Shown here piece by piece: positions 9,673 to 18,118 of a DNA stretch of 64,000 nucleotides. Each line of letters begins with the position of its first letter. Position 1 is the stretch's first letter. The notes under the pieces were generated by a model. That model worked only from the letters and a program-made list of their open reading frames with translations, did no database searches and was not told where the DNA came from. Source of the stretch: Streptococcus sp. S784/96/1 (GTDB taxonomy: Bacteria > Bacillota > Bacilli > Lactobacillales > Streptococcaceae); the NCBI RefSeq assembly GCF_902729355.1, contig NZ_CACVCC010000007.1:1-64000 (forward strand). The letters are read 5' to 3'. The position numbers were made by a program, and so were the translations under genes.

Positions 9673-9780
9673 TTTGAGCACGGCTAAAATCCTAGTGAAA
9701 TAGATAGACTTTCTTGAAGTCAAAAGACTTCTACGTCTGTCTTCTATTTTAACTGTGAACTTTTAACGCACTCGTATCAT
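9673..9780 (-). repeat. Intergenic palindromic repeat, copy 3, diverged (rpsN-rpsH)
   Basis: Abuts copy 2 in the same orientation. Ends are conserved (ATGATACGAGTGCGTTAA and TAGCCGTGCTCAAATA) while the middle hairpin has changed to GAAGTCTTTTGACTTC. Covariation of the stem with loss of primary sequence suggests that structure matters. Confidence 0.65.
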
Positions 9781-9784
9781 GTTT

Positions 9785-9970
9785 TTACCAAGATGCTTTA
9801 GTAACACCTGGGATTTGACCTTTGTATGCTAATTCACGGAAGCAAACACGGCAAAGTTTAAATTTGCGGTAAACTGAGTGTGGACGTCCGCATTTTTCGC
9901 AACGTGTGTAAGCTTGCGTAGAGAACTTCGCTGGACGTTTGTTTTTAGCAATCATAGATTTTTTAGCCAT
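9785..9970 (-). CDS. rpsN: 30S ribosomal protein S14, zinc-binding short form
   Basis: 61-residue type Z S14 (also written rpsZ). Two CxxC pairs, CEKC and CRVC, make the zinc ribbon, in contrast with the longer zinc-free form used under zinc starvation. It binds the 3' major domain of 16S rRNA. It lies 17 nt after rplE and before the repeat-rich gap. Confidence 0.96.
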
Positions 9971-9987
9971 TAGATTTACCTCCTATA

Positions 9988-10530
9988 TTATTTTGCAAAA
10001 GGCATTCCAAGGCCTTTAAGAAGTGCGCGTCCTTCTTCGTCTGTGTTAGCAGTTGTAACGATAACGATATCAAGACCACGTACTTTATCAACATCATCAA
10101 AGTTGATTTCAGGGAAAATCAATTGCTCTTTAACACCAAGTGTGTAGTTCCCGCGTCCGTCAAATGATTTTGTTGGAACACCGTGGAAGTCACGCACACG
10201 TGGAAGTGAAACAGTAACTAATTTATCCAAGAATTCGTACATACGTTCACCACGAAGGGTAACTTTTGCACCGATCGCAACACCCTCACGAAGACGGAAG
10301 CCGGCGATTGATTTCTTAGCTTTAGTGATAAGTGGTTTTTGACCTGAGATAAGTGCCAATTCAGCAGCTGCTTTTTCCAAAGTCTTAGCGTTTGATACAG
10401 CTTCACCAACACCCATGTTAAGAACGATTTTCTCAACTTTTGGCACAGCCATAACTGATGTGTAGTTGAATTGTTCTGTCAACGCAGGAACAACTTCTTT
10501 AAGATATTTTTCTTTTAAGCGATTTGCCAT
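9988..10530 (-). CDS. rplE: 50S ribosomal protein L5
   Basis: 180-residue L5, which binds 5S rRNA and contacts S13 and P-site tRNA. Starts [23 protein letters not shown] and contains the signature [14 protein letters not shown] and [13 protein letters not shown]. Lies between rplX (23 nt upstream) and rpsN. Confidence 0.97.
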   Translation of the reverse strand: MANRLKEKYLKEVVPALTEQFNYTSVMAVPKVEKIVLNMGVGEAVSNAKTLEKAAAELALISGQKPLITKAKKSIAGFRLREGVAIGAKVTLRGERMYEFLDKLVTVSLPRVRDFHGVPTKSFDGRGNYTLGVKEQLIFPEINFDDVDKVRGLDIVIVTTANTDEEGRALLKGLGMPFAK

Positions 10531-10553
10531 TATACTTCTCCTTTCCTTCGTGA

Positions 10554-10859
10554 TTAATCAAGCACTTCGCCTGATTTTTTGTTGTAACGAACTTTTTTGC
10601 CGTCAACAAATTTGTAACCAACACGACCAGATACACCATTTTTGTCAAGAACTTGTACGTTTGACACGTGGATAGCTGCTTCTTTTTCAACGATAGCACC
10701 CTGAGGGTTTTCGCTGTTTGGTTTTTGGTGTTTCTTAACGATAGCAACACCTTCTACGATAACTTTGTTAACTTTTGGAAGTGCCTTAAGAACAACAGCT
10801 TCAGTGCCTTTGTCCTTACCAGCAATAACGCGAACTTTGTCGCCTTTTTTTACAAACAT
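10554..10859 (-). CDS. rplX: 50S ribosomal protein L24
   Basis: 101-residue L24 with an N-terminal KOW motif ([20 protein letters not shown]). One of the two initiators of large-subunit assembly, near the exit tunnel. The 78-nt gap from rplN contains a 7-bp hairpin (10900-10918). Confidence 0.97.
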   Translation of the reverse strand: MFVKKGDKVRVIAGKDKGTEAVVLKALPKVNKVIVEGVAIVKKHQKPNSENPQGAIVEKEAAIHVSNVQVLDKNGVSGRVGYKFVDGKKVRYNKKSGEVLD

Positions 10860-10899
10860 TGAGAGTTTCTCCTATATATTTCTTACGCCCCTTAGGGCA

Positions 10900-10918
10900 C
10901 CCTGCAAATGATGCAGGG
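10900..10918 (-). repeat. Hairpin in rplN-rplX spacer
   Basis: Perfect inverted repeat CCCTGCA/TGCAGGG with a five-base loop, next to a shorter GCCC/GGGC stem. No U-run follows, so it looks like an mRNA processing or stability element rather than a terminator. Confidence 0.5.
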
Positions 10919-10937
10919 GACTAATTGTTTGAGTTAA

Positions 10938-11306
10938 TTAAAGAACTTCTGGTGCAAGTGATACAATCTTCATGAAACCACCGTCACGCAATTCACGTGC
11001 AACAGGGCCAAAGATACGAGTTCCGCGAGGGTTTTTATCTTCACGGATGATTACAGCAGCGTTGTCGTCAAATTTGATGTATGAGCCATCTGGACGGCGA
11101 GCACCTGTTTTTGTACGAACGATAACTGCTTTAACCACGTCACCTTTTTTAACTGCTCCCCCAGGAGTAGCTTGTTTTACAGAAGCAACGATGATGTCAC
11201 CGATGTTAGCGAATTTACGTCCTGAACCACCAAGTACTTTGATAGTAAGGATTTCACGGGCACCGCTATTATCAGCAACTTTCAAGCGAGTTTCTTGTTG
11301 AATCAT
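10938..11306 (-). CDS. rplN: 50S ribosomal protein L14
   Basis: 122-residue L14, standard length, starting [19 protein letters not shown]. The GKIIVASVK-like core appears as [20 protein letters not shown]. It forms intersubunit bridge B8 with 16S rRNA helix 14 and is the binding site of ribosome silencing factor RsfS. It begins the classical spc block, 24 nt after rpsQ. Confidence 0.97.
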   Translation of the reverse strand: MIQQETRLKVADNSGAREILTIKVLGGSGRKFANIGDIIVASVKQATPGGAVKKGDVVKAVIVRTKTGARRPDGSYIKFDDNAAVIIREDKNPRGTRIFGPVARELRDGGFMKIVSLAPEVL

Positions 11307-11330
11307 TCCAATATTCTCCTTTTAGTGTGA

Positions 11331-11591
11331 TTAGATAATAACAGCTTCTTCTACAACTTCTACAAGACGGAAACGTTTTGTAGCTGAAAGTGGACGAGTT
11401 TCCATGATACGAACGATATCGCCTTCTTTAGCAACGTTGTTTTCATCATGAGCTTTATATTTTTTAGAATAGTTGATACGTTTACCATAGACTGGGTGGT
11501 TACGTTTTGTCTCAACTACAACAGTGATTGTTTTTTCCATCTTGTCAGATACTACGCGTCCAACAAGAGTTTTACGTTGATTACGTTCCAT
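11331..11591 (-). CDS. rpsQ: 30S ribosomal protein S17
   Basis: 86-residue S17, an OB-fold primary 16S rRNA binder. Starts [21 protein letters not shown] and contains the signature [20 protein letters not shown]. Last gene of the S10 block, 26 nt after rpmC. Confidence 0.97.
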   Translation of the reverse strand: MERNQRKTLVGRVVSDKMEKTITVVVETKRNHPVYGKRINYSKKYKAHDENNVAKEGDIVRIMETRPLSATKRFRLVEVVEEAVII

Positions 11592-11617
11592 ATTTGAATT
11601 TCTCCTTTCCCAATCTA

Positions 11618-11824
11618 TTATTTGATTTCAGATTGCACAGTTTTAACACGTGCAATTTGTTTTTTCACTTCATTCAAACGAGCTGTTTGATCAAGTTGAC
11701 CTGCAGCTGCTTGGAAACGAAGTTCAAAGAGTTCTTTTTTAAGTTCGTTTTCTTTTTTCGCAAGCTCTTCTTGAGACAAGCCACGAAGCTCTTCAACAAA
11801 CTTTTTGATTTCTTCAAGTTTCAT
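11618..11824 (-). CDS. rpmC: 50S ribosomal protein L29
   Basis: 68-residue two-helix protein at the tunnel exit, part of the docking site for trigger factor and [24 protein letters not shown] and [18 protein letters not shown] are typical. Position 9 nt after rplP. Confidence 0.96.
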   Translation of the reverse strand: MKLEEIKKFVEELRGLSQEELAKKENELKKELFELRFQAAAGQLDQTARLNEVKKQIARVKTVQSEIK

Positions 11825-11833
11825 GTCTTCTCC

Positions 11834-12247
11834 TTATTCTGCGTCGCGTTTTACGAATTTAACTTTAACTGGTAATTTGTGGCCAGCAAGACGGAAAGCT
11901 TCGCGTGCAATTTCTTCAGAAACGCCTGCAACTTCAAACATTACTTTACCACGTTTAACTGGTGCCACCCAGCCTTCAGGTGCCCCTTTACCAGAACCCA
12001 TACGTACCCCGATAGCTTTAGCGGTGTATGATTTGTGTGGGAAGATTTTGATCCAAACTTTACCACCACGTTTCATGTAACGCGTCATAGCGATACGGGC
12101 AGCTTCGATTTGGCGGTTAGTGATCCATGAGCTTGTAGTAGCTTGAAGACCGTATTCACCGAAGTCAACTTGTTTTCCACCTTTAGCTTCACCGCGCATT
12201 TTTCCACGGAATTCACGACGGTGTTTTACACGTTTAGGTACTAACAT
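11834..12247 (-). CDS. rplP: 50S ribosomal protein L16
   Basis: 137-residue L16 near the peptidyl transferase centre and A-site tRNA. Starts [20 protein letters not shown]. Contains the signature region [20 protein letters not shown]. Separated from rpsC by only 3 nt, so translation is probably coupled. Confidence 0.97.
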   Translation of the reverse strand: MLVPKRVKHRREFRGKMRGEAKGGKQVDFGEYGLQATTSSWITNRQIEAARIAMTRYMKRGGKVWIKIFPHKSYTAKAIGVRMGSGKGAPEGWVAPVKRGKVMFEVAGVSEEIAREAFRLAGHKLPVKVKFVKRDAE

Positions 12248-12250
12248 TTG

Positions 12251-12904
12251 TTATTTACCTCCTTTAGTGTTTTTACGAGCTGGAAGAACTTCACCACGGT
12301 AGATCCATACTTTAACTCCAAGTTTACCGTATGTAGTGTCTGCTTCTTCCCAAGCATAGTCGATATCTGCACGAAGTGTGTGAAGTGGAACAGTTCCTTC
12401 TGAGTAACCTTCAGCACGAGCAATATCAGCGCCGTTCAAACGACCAGATACTTGAGTTTTAATACCTTTAGCACCTGCACGCATTGTACGTTGGATAGCT
12501 TGTTTTTGAGCACGACGGAAAGCCACACGAGCTTCCAATTGTTTAGCAATTGACTCACCTACAAGGTGTGCATCAAGATCAGGTTGTTTGATTTCAATGA
12601 TGTTGATGTGTACTTGTTTACCAGTCAATTTATTGAGTTGTGCGCGAAGTGTGTCAACATTTGAACCACCTTTACCAATAACCATACCTGGTTTAGCAGT
12701 GTGAAGTGACACGATAACTTTGTTTACTGCACGTTCAATTTCAATTGTAGAAACTGAAGCATCAGCCAACTCTTTGTTAATAAATTTGCGGATTGCAAGA
12801 TCTTCATGAAGGTAATCCGCGTATTCTTTTTCAGCATACCATTTCGCATCCCAGTCACGGATGATTCCGACACGCATACCAATTGGATGTACTTTTTGAC
12901 CCAC
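12251..12904 (-). CDS. rpsC: 30S ribosomal protein S3
   Basis: 217-residue S3 with a KH domain ([20 protein letters not shown]) and a C-terminal alpha/beta domain. It lines the mRNA entry tunnel with helicase activity. It follows rplV by 12 nt and leads directly into rplP. Confidence 0.97.
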   Translation of the reverse strand: MGQKVHPIGMRVGIIRDWDAKWYAEKEYADYLHEDLAIRKFINKELADASVSTIEIERAVNKVIVSLHTAKPGMVIGKGGSNVDTLRAQLNKLTGKQVHINIIEIKQPDLDAHLVGESIAKQLEARVAFRRAQKQAIQRTMRAGAKGIKTQVSGRLNGADIARAEGYSEGTVPLHTLRADIDYAWEEADTTYGKLGVKVWIYRGEVLPARKNTKGGK

Positions 12905-12916
12905 GATTTTACCTCC

Positions 12917-13261
12917 TTATTTTTCTGACACAACTACTGTGATGTGAGTTGTGCGTTTGTTGATTGGTGAAGCTGAACCTTTCGCACGTGGACGGAAACG
13001 TTTCATTGTTGGTCCTTCGTTTGCGAATGTCTCAGATACTACCAAGTTTGCTTTTTCCAAACCAAAGTTGTTTTCCGCATTAGCGATTGCTGAGTTAAGA
13101 ACTTTCTCAACTTCAGTAGCAGCTTTGTTTGGCATGAATTTCAAGATTGCGATTGCGTCAGCAACTTTCTTACCACGGATAAGATCAAGAACAAGACGTG
13201 TTTTACGAGGTGAAACACGCACTGTACGAGCCATTGCTTTAGCTGAAGTAATTTCTGCCAT
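12917..13261 (-). CDS. rplV: 50S ribosomal protein L22
   Basis: 114-residue L22, whose long beta hairpin lines the exit tunnel; changes there can give macrolide resistance. [20 protein letters not shown] and the C-terminal [20 protein letters not shown] are the family pattern. Two ATGs stand in tandem. I chose the second (13261) because it gives the conserved MAEIT start, 8 nt after AGGAGG. The other adds one Met. Confidence 0.95.
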   Translation of the reverse strand: MAEITSAKAMARTVRVSPRKTRLVLDLIRGKKVADAIAILKFMPNKAATEVEKVLNSAIANAENNFGLEKANLVVSETFANEGPTMKRFRPRAKGSASPINKRTTHITVVVSEK

Positions 13262-13278
13262 CATGTGTTCCTCCTAGA

Positions 13279-13560
13279 TTATTTACGACGTGTTTTCTTG
13301 TCGTCTGCAGCGTGACCTTTGTAAGTACGAGTCGGTGCAAATTCACCAAGTTTGTGACCTACCATGTCTTCTTGAATATATACAGGCACGTGTTTACGTC
13401 CATCGTAAACAGCGATTGTATAACCGATGAAACTTGGGAAAATCGTTGAACGACGTGACCAAGTTTTGATTACTTTTTTCTTTTCGTCGTTTGCTTGAGC
13501 TTCAACTTTTTTCATCAAATGCTCATCGACGAAAGGTCCTTTTTTAAGACTACGTCCCAT
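13279..13560 (-). CDS. rpsS: 30S ribosomal protein S19
   Basis: 93-residue S19, partner of S13 in the 30S head. Starts [20 protein letters not shown]; the in-frame ATG at 13608 would add 16 non-family residues, so I used 13560, which has GGAG upstream. The 91-nt gap from rplB holds two hairpins (GCCAGC/GCTGGC at 13601-13616 and ATCAACT/AGTTGAT at 13635-13652). Confidence 0.96.
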
Positions 13561-13651
13561 TTTGTAGTTTTCTCCTTTAAAGTATGTACCACAACGGCCT
13601 GCCAGCAAAAGCTGGCTACCGAGCTGGCGGATGAATCAACTTGCTAGTTGA

Positions 13652-14485
13652 TTATTTTTGATTACGACGACGAACGATAAGTTTGTCAGATTTCGCTTTC
13701 TTGTTACGAGTTTTAAGACCAAGCGCAGGTTTACCCCAAGGAGTAGATGGCGCTTTACGTCCAACTGGTGCTTTACCTTCACCACCACCGTGTGGGTGAT
13801 CGTTAGGGTTCATTACAGAACCGCGGACTGTTGGGCGGATACCTTTCCAACGGCTACGTCCTGCTTTACCAATATTAACAAGTGATTGTTGTTCGTTACC
13901 AACTGTACCAACAGTAGCACGGCAAGTACCAAGAATCATACGAACTTCGCCTGATTGAAGACGAACAAGGACATATTTACCTTCCTGACCAAGTACTTGT
14001 GCAGAAGCACCAGCAGCACGAACAAGTTCACCACCACGTCCTGGTTTCAACTCAATGTTGTGCACCACTGTACCAACTGGGATGTTAGCAAGTGGAAGAG
14101 CGTTACCAACTTTGATATCAGCTTCTGGACCTGAAACGATACGTTGACCAACTTCAAGACCTTTTGGAGCGATGATGTATGCTTTAACACCGTCAGTGTA
14201 GTGTACAAGAGCGATGTTAGCTGTACGGTTTGGATCGTACTCAATAGTTTTAACAACTGCTTCAACGCCATCTTTGTTACGTTTGAAGTCGATCAAACGG
14301 TAGTGACGTTTGTGACCGCCACCATGGTGACGAACAGTGATGCGACCGTTGTTGTTACGACCAGCCTTTTTCTTCAAAGAAACAAGCAATGATTTCTCAG
14401 GTGTGCTTGTTGTAAGCTCTTCGAAATCCAAAGAAGTCATGTTACGACGGCCATTTGTCGTTGGTTTATAAACTTTAATACCCAC
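13652..14485 (-). CDS. rplB: 50S ribosomal protein L2
   Basis: 277-residue L2, among the most conserved ribosomal proteins, needed for subunit joining and peptidyl transfer. Starts [20 protein letters not shown]. The conserved C-terminal [20 protein letters not shown] contains the critical histidine. 17 nt after rplW. Confidence 0.98.
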   Translation of the reverse strand: MGIKVYKPTTNGRRNMTSLDFEELTTSTPEKSLLVSLKKKAGRNNNGRITVRHHGGGHKRHYRLIDFKRNKDGVEAVVKTIEYDPNRTANIALVHYTDGVKAYIIAPKGLEVGQRIVSGPEADIKVGNALPLANIPVGTVVHNIELKPGRGGELVRAAGASAQVLGQEGKYVLVRLQSGEVRMILGTCRATVGTVGNEQQSLVNIGKAGRSRWKGIRPTVRGSVMNPNDHPHGGGEGKAPVGRKAPSTPWGKPALGLKTRNKKAKSDKLIVRRRNQK

Positions 14486-14502
14486 GTTATTTCTCCTTTG
14501 TC

Positions 14503-14799
14503 TTATTCAGCTTCAGTTGCAAACAACTCGATTGCTTTAGAATCAGCTGTAAGAGTAATGATAGCTTTTTTAGTTTTTGAAGTGTAACCTACGTAACGAC
14601 CAACACGTTTTTGTTTTGGTTTTGATGTTACTGTGTTCACACTTGCAACTTTAACACCTTCAAACGCAGCTTCTACAGCTTGTTTGATAAGGAGTTTGTG
14701 CGCACGTGTGTCAACCTCAAAAGTATATTTACCTGCTTCAAGAGCAATCATTGTCTTCTCAGTAATTACAGGTTTTTTGATTACGTCGTACAAATTCAT
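14503..14799 (-). CDS. rplW: 50S ribosomal protein L23
   Basis: 98-residue L23, the tunnel-exit docking site for trigger factor and [20 protein letters not shown] is typical. Its start codon overlaps the rplD stop by one base, so the two are translationally coupled. Confidence 0.97.
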   Translation of the reverse strand: MNLYDVIKKPVITEKTMIALEAGKYTFEVDTRAHKLLIKQAVEAAFEGVKVASVNTVTSKPKQKRVGRYVGYTSKTKKAIITLTADSKAIELFATEAE

Positions 14800-15422
14800 T
14801 ATGCAAGAACCTCCTCGATTGTAGAGATTGCTTCTTTAGTAACAAGAAGTTTGTCTGCGTTTACGATATCAAGAACACTTGCAGTTGTTGCAGTTGCAAC
14901 AGTTACGTTTGGAAGGTTACGTGCAGAAAGTGCTGCAAATTCGTTTCCTTCTTCAATAAGAACAAGTACTTTTGTATCGATGCTAAGAGCTGCAAGAACT
15001 TTTGCAAATTCAGCAGTTTTTGGTGCTGCAAATGAAAGAGCGTCAACAGCTACAAATTTATCTTCAGCAACTTTTGCTGAGTAAACTGATTTCAAAGCCA
15101 GGCGACGAACTTTTTGTGGAAGTTTGTAGCCGTATGAACGTGGAGTTGGTCCGAAGACAACACCACCACCACGCCATTGTGGTGAGCGGATAGAACCTTG
15201 ACGAGCACGTCCAGTTCCTTTTTGGCGCCATGGTTTGCGACCACCACCTGATACTGCTGAACGGTTTTTAACCGCGTGAGTACCTTGGCGAAGGCTAGCA
15301 CGTTGGCTGATGACTACATCAAAGACAACTGATTCGTTTGGTTCGATACCGAAGATAGCGTCGTTTAATTCAACTGAGCTAACTTCTTTACCAGTTTGGT
15401 CAAATAGTTTTACGTTTGCCAT
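14799..15422 (-). CDS. rplD: 50S ribosomal protein L4
   Basis: 207-residue L4. The extended loop that reaches the exit-tunnel constriction is visible as [20 protein letters not shown]. In E. coli L4 represses its own operon; nothing here shows whether that applies. 24 nt after rplC, 1-nt overlap with rplW. Confidence 0.97.
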   Translation of the reverse strand: MANVKLFDQTGKEVSSVELNDAIFGIEPNESVVFDVVISQRASLRQGTHAVKNRSAVSGGGRKPWRQKGTGRARQGSIRSPQWRGGGVVFGPTPRSYGYKLPQKVRRLALKSVYSAKVAEDKFVAVDALSFAAPKTAEFAKVLAALSIDTKVLVLIEEGNEFAALSARNLPNVTVATATTASVLDIVNADKLLVTKEAISTIEEVLA

Positions 15423-15446
15423 GTTAACTGATTTCCCCTTTCCTTA

Positions 15447-16073
15447 TTATTTAGCAGCTTTAACTGCTGATTTGATAGTGATAAGAGATTTCTTAGCACC
15501 TGGTACGTTACCTTTGATAAGGATAACGTTTTTCTCTGGGATAACTTGAACAATTTCAAGGTTTTGAACTGTTACACGATTTCCACCCATACGTCCTGCA
15601 AGGTTTTTACCTTTGAATACACGGTTAGGTGCAACAGGTCCCATTGAACCTGGACGACGGTGGTAACGAGAACCGTGAGCCATAGGACCACGTGATTGAC
15701 CATGACGTTTGATAACACCTTGGAAACCTTTACCCTTTGAAGTTCCAGTTACATCAACAACATCACCAGCTTCAAATTGTTCAACAGTAAGTTCTGCTCC
15801 CACTTCTAAGCCTTCAATGTTTTTGAATTCACGGATGAAGCGCTTAGGAGCAGTGTTCGCTTTTGCGACATGGCCTTTGGCAGGTTTGTTACTCAATACT
15901 TCGCGTTTGTCATCAAAACCAACTTGAGTTGCAGTGTAACCATCTGTTTCAACAGTTTTCACTTGAAGAACAACGTTTGGAGTTGCTTCGATGACAGTAA
16001 CAGGGATAAATTCACCAGATTCAGTGAAGATTTGAGTCATTCCCACTTTTTTCCCTAAGATTCCTTTTGTCAT
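15447..16073 (-). CDS. rplC: 50S ribosomal protein L3
   Basis: 208-residue L3, an assembly initiator near the peptidyl transferase centre. I used the ATG at 16073 because the family N-terminus is [14 protein letters not shown]; upstream codons to 16109 are lysine-rich and not conserved. The central region [20 protein letters not shown] contains the conserved Gln/His segment. 106 nt downstream of rpsJ, across a duplicated hairpin. Confidence 0.96.
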   Translation of the reverse strand: MTKGILGKKVGMTQIFTESGEFIPVTVIEATPNVVLQVKTVETDGYTATQVGFDDKREVLSNKPAKGHVAKANTAPKRFIREFKNIEGLEVGAELTVEQFEAGDVVDVTGTSKGKGFQGVIKRHGQSRGPMAHGSRYHRRPGSMGPVAPNRVFKGKNLAGRMGGNRVTVQNLEIVQVIPEKNVILIKGNVPGAKKSLITIKSAVKAAK

Positions 16074-16108
16074 GAGAAAATATTTCCTTTTCTTAATTTT
16101 GTTTTTCA

Positions 16109-16171
16109 AAAAGTTTTTAATGAGCGTTTTTTATGCTCAAAAAAGTTTTTTAGGAGCGTTTTTTATGCTCC
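16109..16171 (-). repeat. Tandem duplicated hairpin unit between rpsJ and rplC
   Basis: Two 30-bp units (16109-16138 and 16141-16170) match at 28 of 30 positions. Each contains a stem GAGC/GCTC around a T/A-rich loop and an A-run/T-run. In the second unit the stem extends to GGAGC/GCTCC. On the minus strand they lie in the rpsJ-rplC spacer, where they could act as attenuators or processing sites. Confidence 0.7.
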
Positions 16172-16179
16172 GAAATCAA

Positions 16180-16488
16180 TTAAAGTTTGATTTCTACGTT
16201 AACACCACTTGGCAAATCAAGTTTCATCAAAGCATCAACTGTTTTTTGAGTTGGGTTGATGATGTCGATAAGACGTTTGTGTGTACGCATTTCAAATTGT
16301 TCGCGAGAATCTTTGTACTTGTGTGTCGCACGAATGATTGTGTAAAGGCTACGTTCAGTTGGAAGTGGAACTGGTCCAGCAACTGTTGCACCTGTGCGAG
16401 TTGCAGATTCTACGATTTTTGCAGCTGCTGTGTCAAGTGTACGGTGTTCGTACGCTTTCAAGCGGATGCGGATTTTTTTGTTTGCCAT
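16180..16488 (-). CDS. rpsJ: 30S ribosomal protein S10
   Basis: 102-residue S10, also a partner of NusB in transcription antitermination. [20 protein letters not shown] is the family start, and the loop with [19 protein letters not shown] is conserved. First gene of the S10 operon, with an AAAAAGGAGAAAAAG site before the ATG. Confidence 0.98.
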   Translation of the reverse strand: MANKKIRIRLKAYEHRTLDTAAAKIVESATRTGATVAGPVPLPTERSLYTIIRATHKYKDSREQFEMRTHKRLIDIINPTQKTVDALMKLDLPSGVNVEIKL

Positions 16489-16805
16489 CTTTTTCTCCTT
16501 TTTTCGTCTATTTAAGATAATAGGCTAGCTCTTCAAGAAAAACCGACTCGCGTTGCGTGGCAATGCAACCGTGCGTGTCGCAACCTCTTGCGTCAAAGCT
16601 ATAGCTGTTTATTTACAGCACCATAATAGTTTAACAAAAATCTCCTGCTGTTGCAAGAGATTTAATGCGATTTTTTATTTTTTTGGCTTATTTTTTAACC
16701 TTGCTCTCACTTCTCTTAAAAAGTCAGAATTATCTTCGAAAATTTTCGTGTGATTTGTTCAAATGTATTAAACTGAACTCATCGTTTTAATCAATTTTTC
16801 GAGTG
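16489..16805 (-). other. S10 operon leader and MATE-rpsJ spacer
   Basis: 317 bp without a gene. It carries the rpsJ promoter (16628-16656) and a leader of about 130 nt with GC-rich inverted segments, for example GTTGCG/CGCAAC between about 16553 and 16590. That composition stands out in this AT-rich gap and would suit leader-based control. The part next to the MATE gene is AT-rich, with the palindrome CGAAAATTTTCG near 16737-16748 but no clear terminator. Confidence 0.55.
16628..16656 (-). promoter_or_regulatory. Promoter of the S10 operon
   Basis: Minus-strand -35 TTGCAA (16651-16656), 17-bp spacer, -10 TAAACT (16628-16633). An alternative -10, TATTAT, lies a few bases downstream at less favourable spacing. 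The predicted start lies about 130 nt ahead of rpsJ. Confidence 0.6.
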
Positions 16806-18071
16806 TTAGTTTTGATATCCCTGTCTTCTATAGATATAACTTAATACTAGCCATCTAAAGAGATTGTCCAAAATCGTTGCTATCCATACACCCACAAATC
16901 CCATCTTTAAAACAGTAACACTTAGATAAGTACATAGAACTCTGACACACCACATTCCTATAGTTGTCGCGTGGAAAGGGAGTTTGGCATTTCCTACCCC
17001 CTGCCAGACCGCTGTATAAACTAAAGTCCCCGCAGTAGCTACTGTTCCTAAAAACGACGCCAACAATACTAGCTCGCTTGTTTCTGAAGCTCTGCTATTT
17101 TCCGTAAAAAATGAAATAAGAATTGGGCCAAAGGCCAAAACCAAACCACTTATAAGAAGCATAAAAATCAAGGATAGGGCATAGGCCGTCCTTATCAACC
17201 GTTTTCTATCTGCATCAGATAATATTCCTATTAGAATAACTACTGCTGTCGCAATCGAAACACCTGGTAGATAGTTAAACTGAGTAAGAGTTTCTCCAAT
17301 TGCATTTCCAGATACTACTGTCGTTCCTAAGGGGATAATCATCGAAAGAACGACAATATCTCCTGCCCTCATCATCAAGCGCTCCCCTGCCGCTGGTAAG
17401 CTCAGGCTCAATAATTCTCTATTGATTTCCCAAGACCAAGGCTGAGCAGACCAGAGAGTTGGAAGCTGTTTAGCAAGAATTATAATCCCTATAAAACGCG
17501 ATAAAACCGTCGCTACCGCAACACCAGTAATCCCAAAATCCCAAACAAATACCGATAAAGCTGATAAAAGAGCATTTAAAATATTCGTTGTCAAACTAAC
17601 ATACATCGGTATTCTGGGACTTCCTTGAGAACGTAGGATAGCTCCAAGACTAGTCAGCAAACCTAAACTAATTGCCCCACCCCCAACAATAGCAAAATAC
17701 CGATTCGCAGCTAAAAGAACCTCTCCCTTGACACCTAATAACGGCCAGATAAAATGACTTCCAAATATGGCTAAGATACTTAGAAAACTGCTAAGCAAAA
17801 CTGTCAATATAACTGCCTTCCTTTGATAGAAAAGTAGTTTTTTAGAATCTCTTCGATTACGGGCAATCTGACTTGAAATAGCTGTTCCTAAAGCAATAAA
17901 GAGAGCTTGGTAAACCGCTAAAACATTCGTTGCAACAGCTACTCCAGAAACAGCGATAAGACCTAACTGAGCAATCAAATAACTATCAACAACTCCCATA
18001 AGGGTTTGGAGAATATTTTCCGCCATCGCTGGTAGAGCAATGGAGAGGATTTTTTTGGAATACTTGAACAT
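16806..18071 (-). CDS. MATE family efflux transporter
   Basis: Multidrug and toxic compound extrusion family, 421 residues, about twelve membrane helices in two repeated halves. The N-terminal half starts MFKYSKKILSIALPAMAENI, with VDSYLIAQLGLIAVSGVAVA typical of MatE. It probably exports cationic compounds by Na+ or H+ antiport; substrate unknown. I chose the ATG at 18071 because the longer frame runs back through the terminator of the kinase gene. No Shine-Dalgarno site is present, and a -10 box ends 6 nt before the ATG, so the mRNA is likely leaderless. The order thrC-MATE-rpsJ is known from Streptococcus agalactiae; here a two-component locus lies between. Confidence 0.88.
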   Translation of the reverse strand: MFKYSKKILSIALPAMAENILQTLMGVVDSYLIAQLGLIAVSGVAVATNVLAVYQALFIALGTAISSQIARNRRDSKKLLFYQRKAVILTVLLSSFLSILAIFGSHFIWPLLGVKGEVLLAANRYFAIVGGGAISLGLLTSLGAILRSQGSPRIPMYVSLTTNILNALLSALSVFVWDFGITGVAVATVLSRFIGIIILAKQLPTLWSAQPWSWEINRELLSLSLPAAGERLMMRAGDIVVLSMIIPLGTTVVSGNAIGETLTQFNYLPGVSIATAVVILIGILSDADRKRLIRTAYALSLIFMLLISGLVLAFGPILISFFTENSRASETSELVLLASFLGTVATAGTLVYTAVWQGVGNAKLPFHATTIGMWCVRVLCTYLSVTVLKMGFVGVWIATILDNLFRWLVLSYIYRRQGYQN

Positions 18072-18077
18072 TCTTCT

Positions 18078-18107
18078 ATTATATAGAAAAAAACACTGAG
18101 AAAGCAA
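18078..18107 (-). promoter_or_regulatory. Promoter of MATE gene, nested in a terminator
   Basis: Minus-strand -10 TATAAT (18078-18083) with an 18-bp spacer to TTGCTT (18102-18107), which lies in the loop of the upstream kinase terminator. The predicted start base coincides with the ATG of the MATE gene. Confidence 0.6.
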
Positions 18108-18118
18108 CTCTCAGTGTT
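18085..18118 (-). terminator. Terminator of the sensor kinase operon
   Basis: Perfect 10-bp stem AACACTGAGA/TCTCAGTGTT (18092-18101 with 18109-18118), 7-nt loop, and a run of T on the minus strand after the stem. It overlaps the kinase stop codon. Confidence 0.85.

Larger units (their letters stand above)
9442..9784 (-). other. Repeat-filled gap inside the spc operon
   Basis: 343 bp without a gene between rpsN and rpsH, unusually long for this operon. Two copies of the hairpin-forming repeat (9538-9667 and 9673-9780) fill most of it. The part next to rpsH carries only the rpsH ribosome binding site and A/T-rich sequence. Confidence 0.7.

Noticed and set aside
10900-10918. Possible terminator inside the rplN-rplX gap
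   Set aside because: Hairpin has no U-run on the coding strand and essential genes continue downstream.
18072-18107. 12-residue N-terminal extension of the MATE protein
   Set aside because: The codons are the stem and T-run of the kinase terminator and are not conserved in type with MATE proteins.
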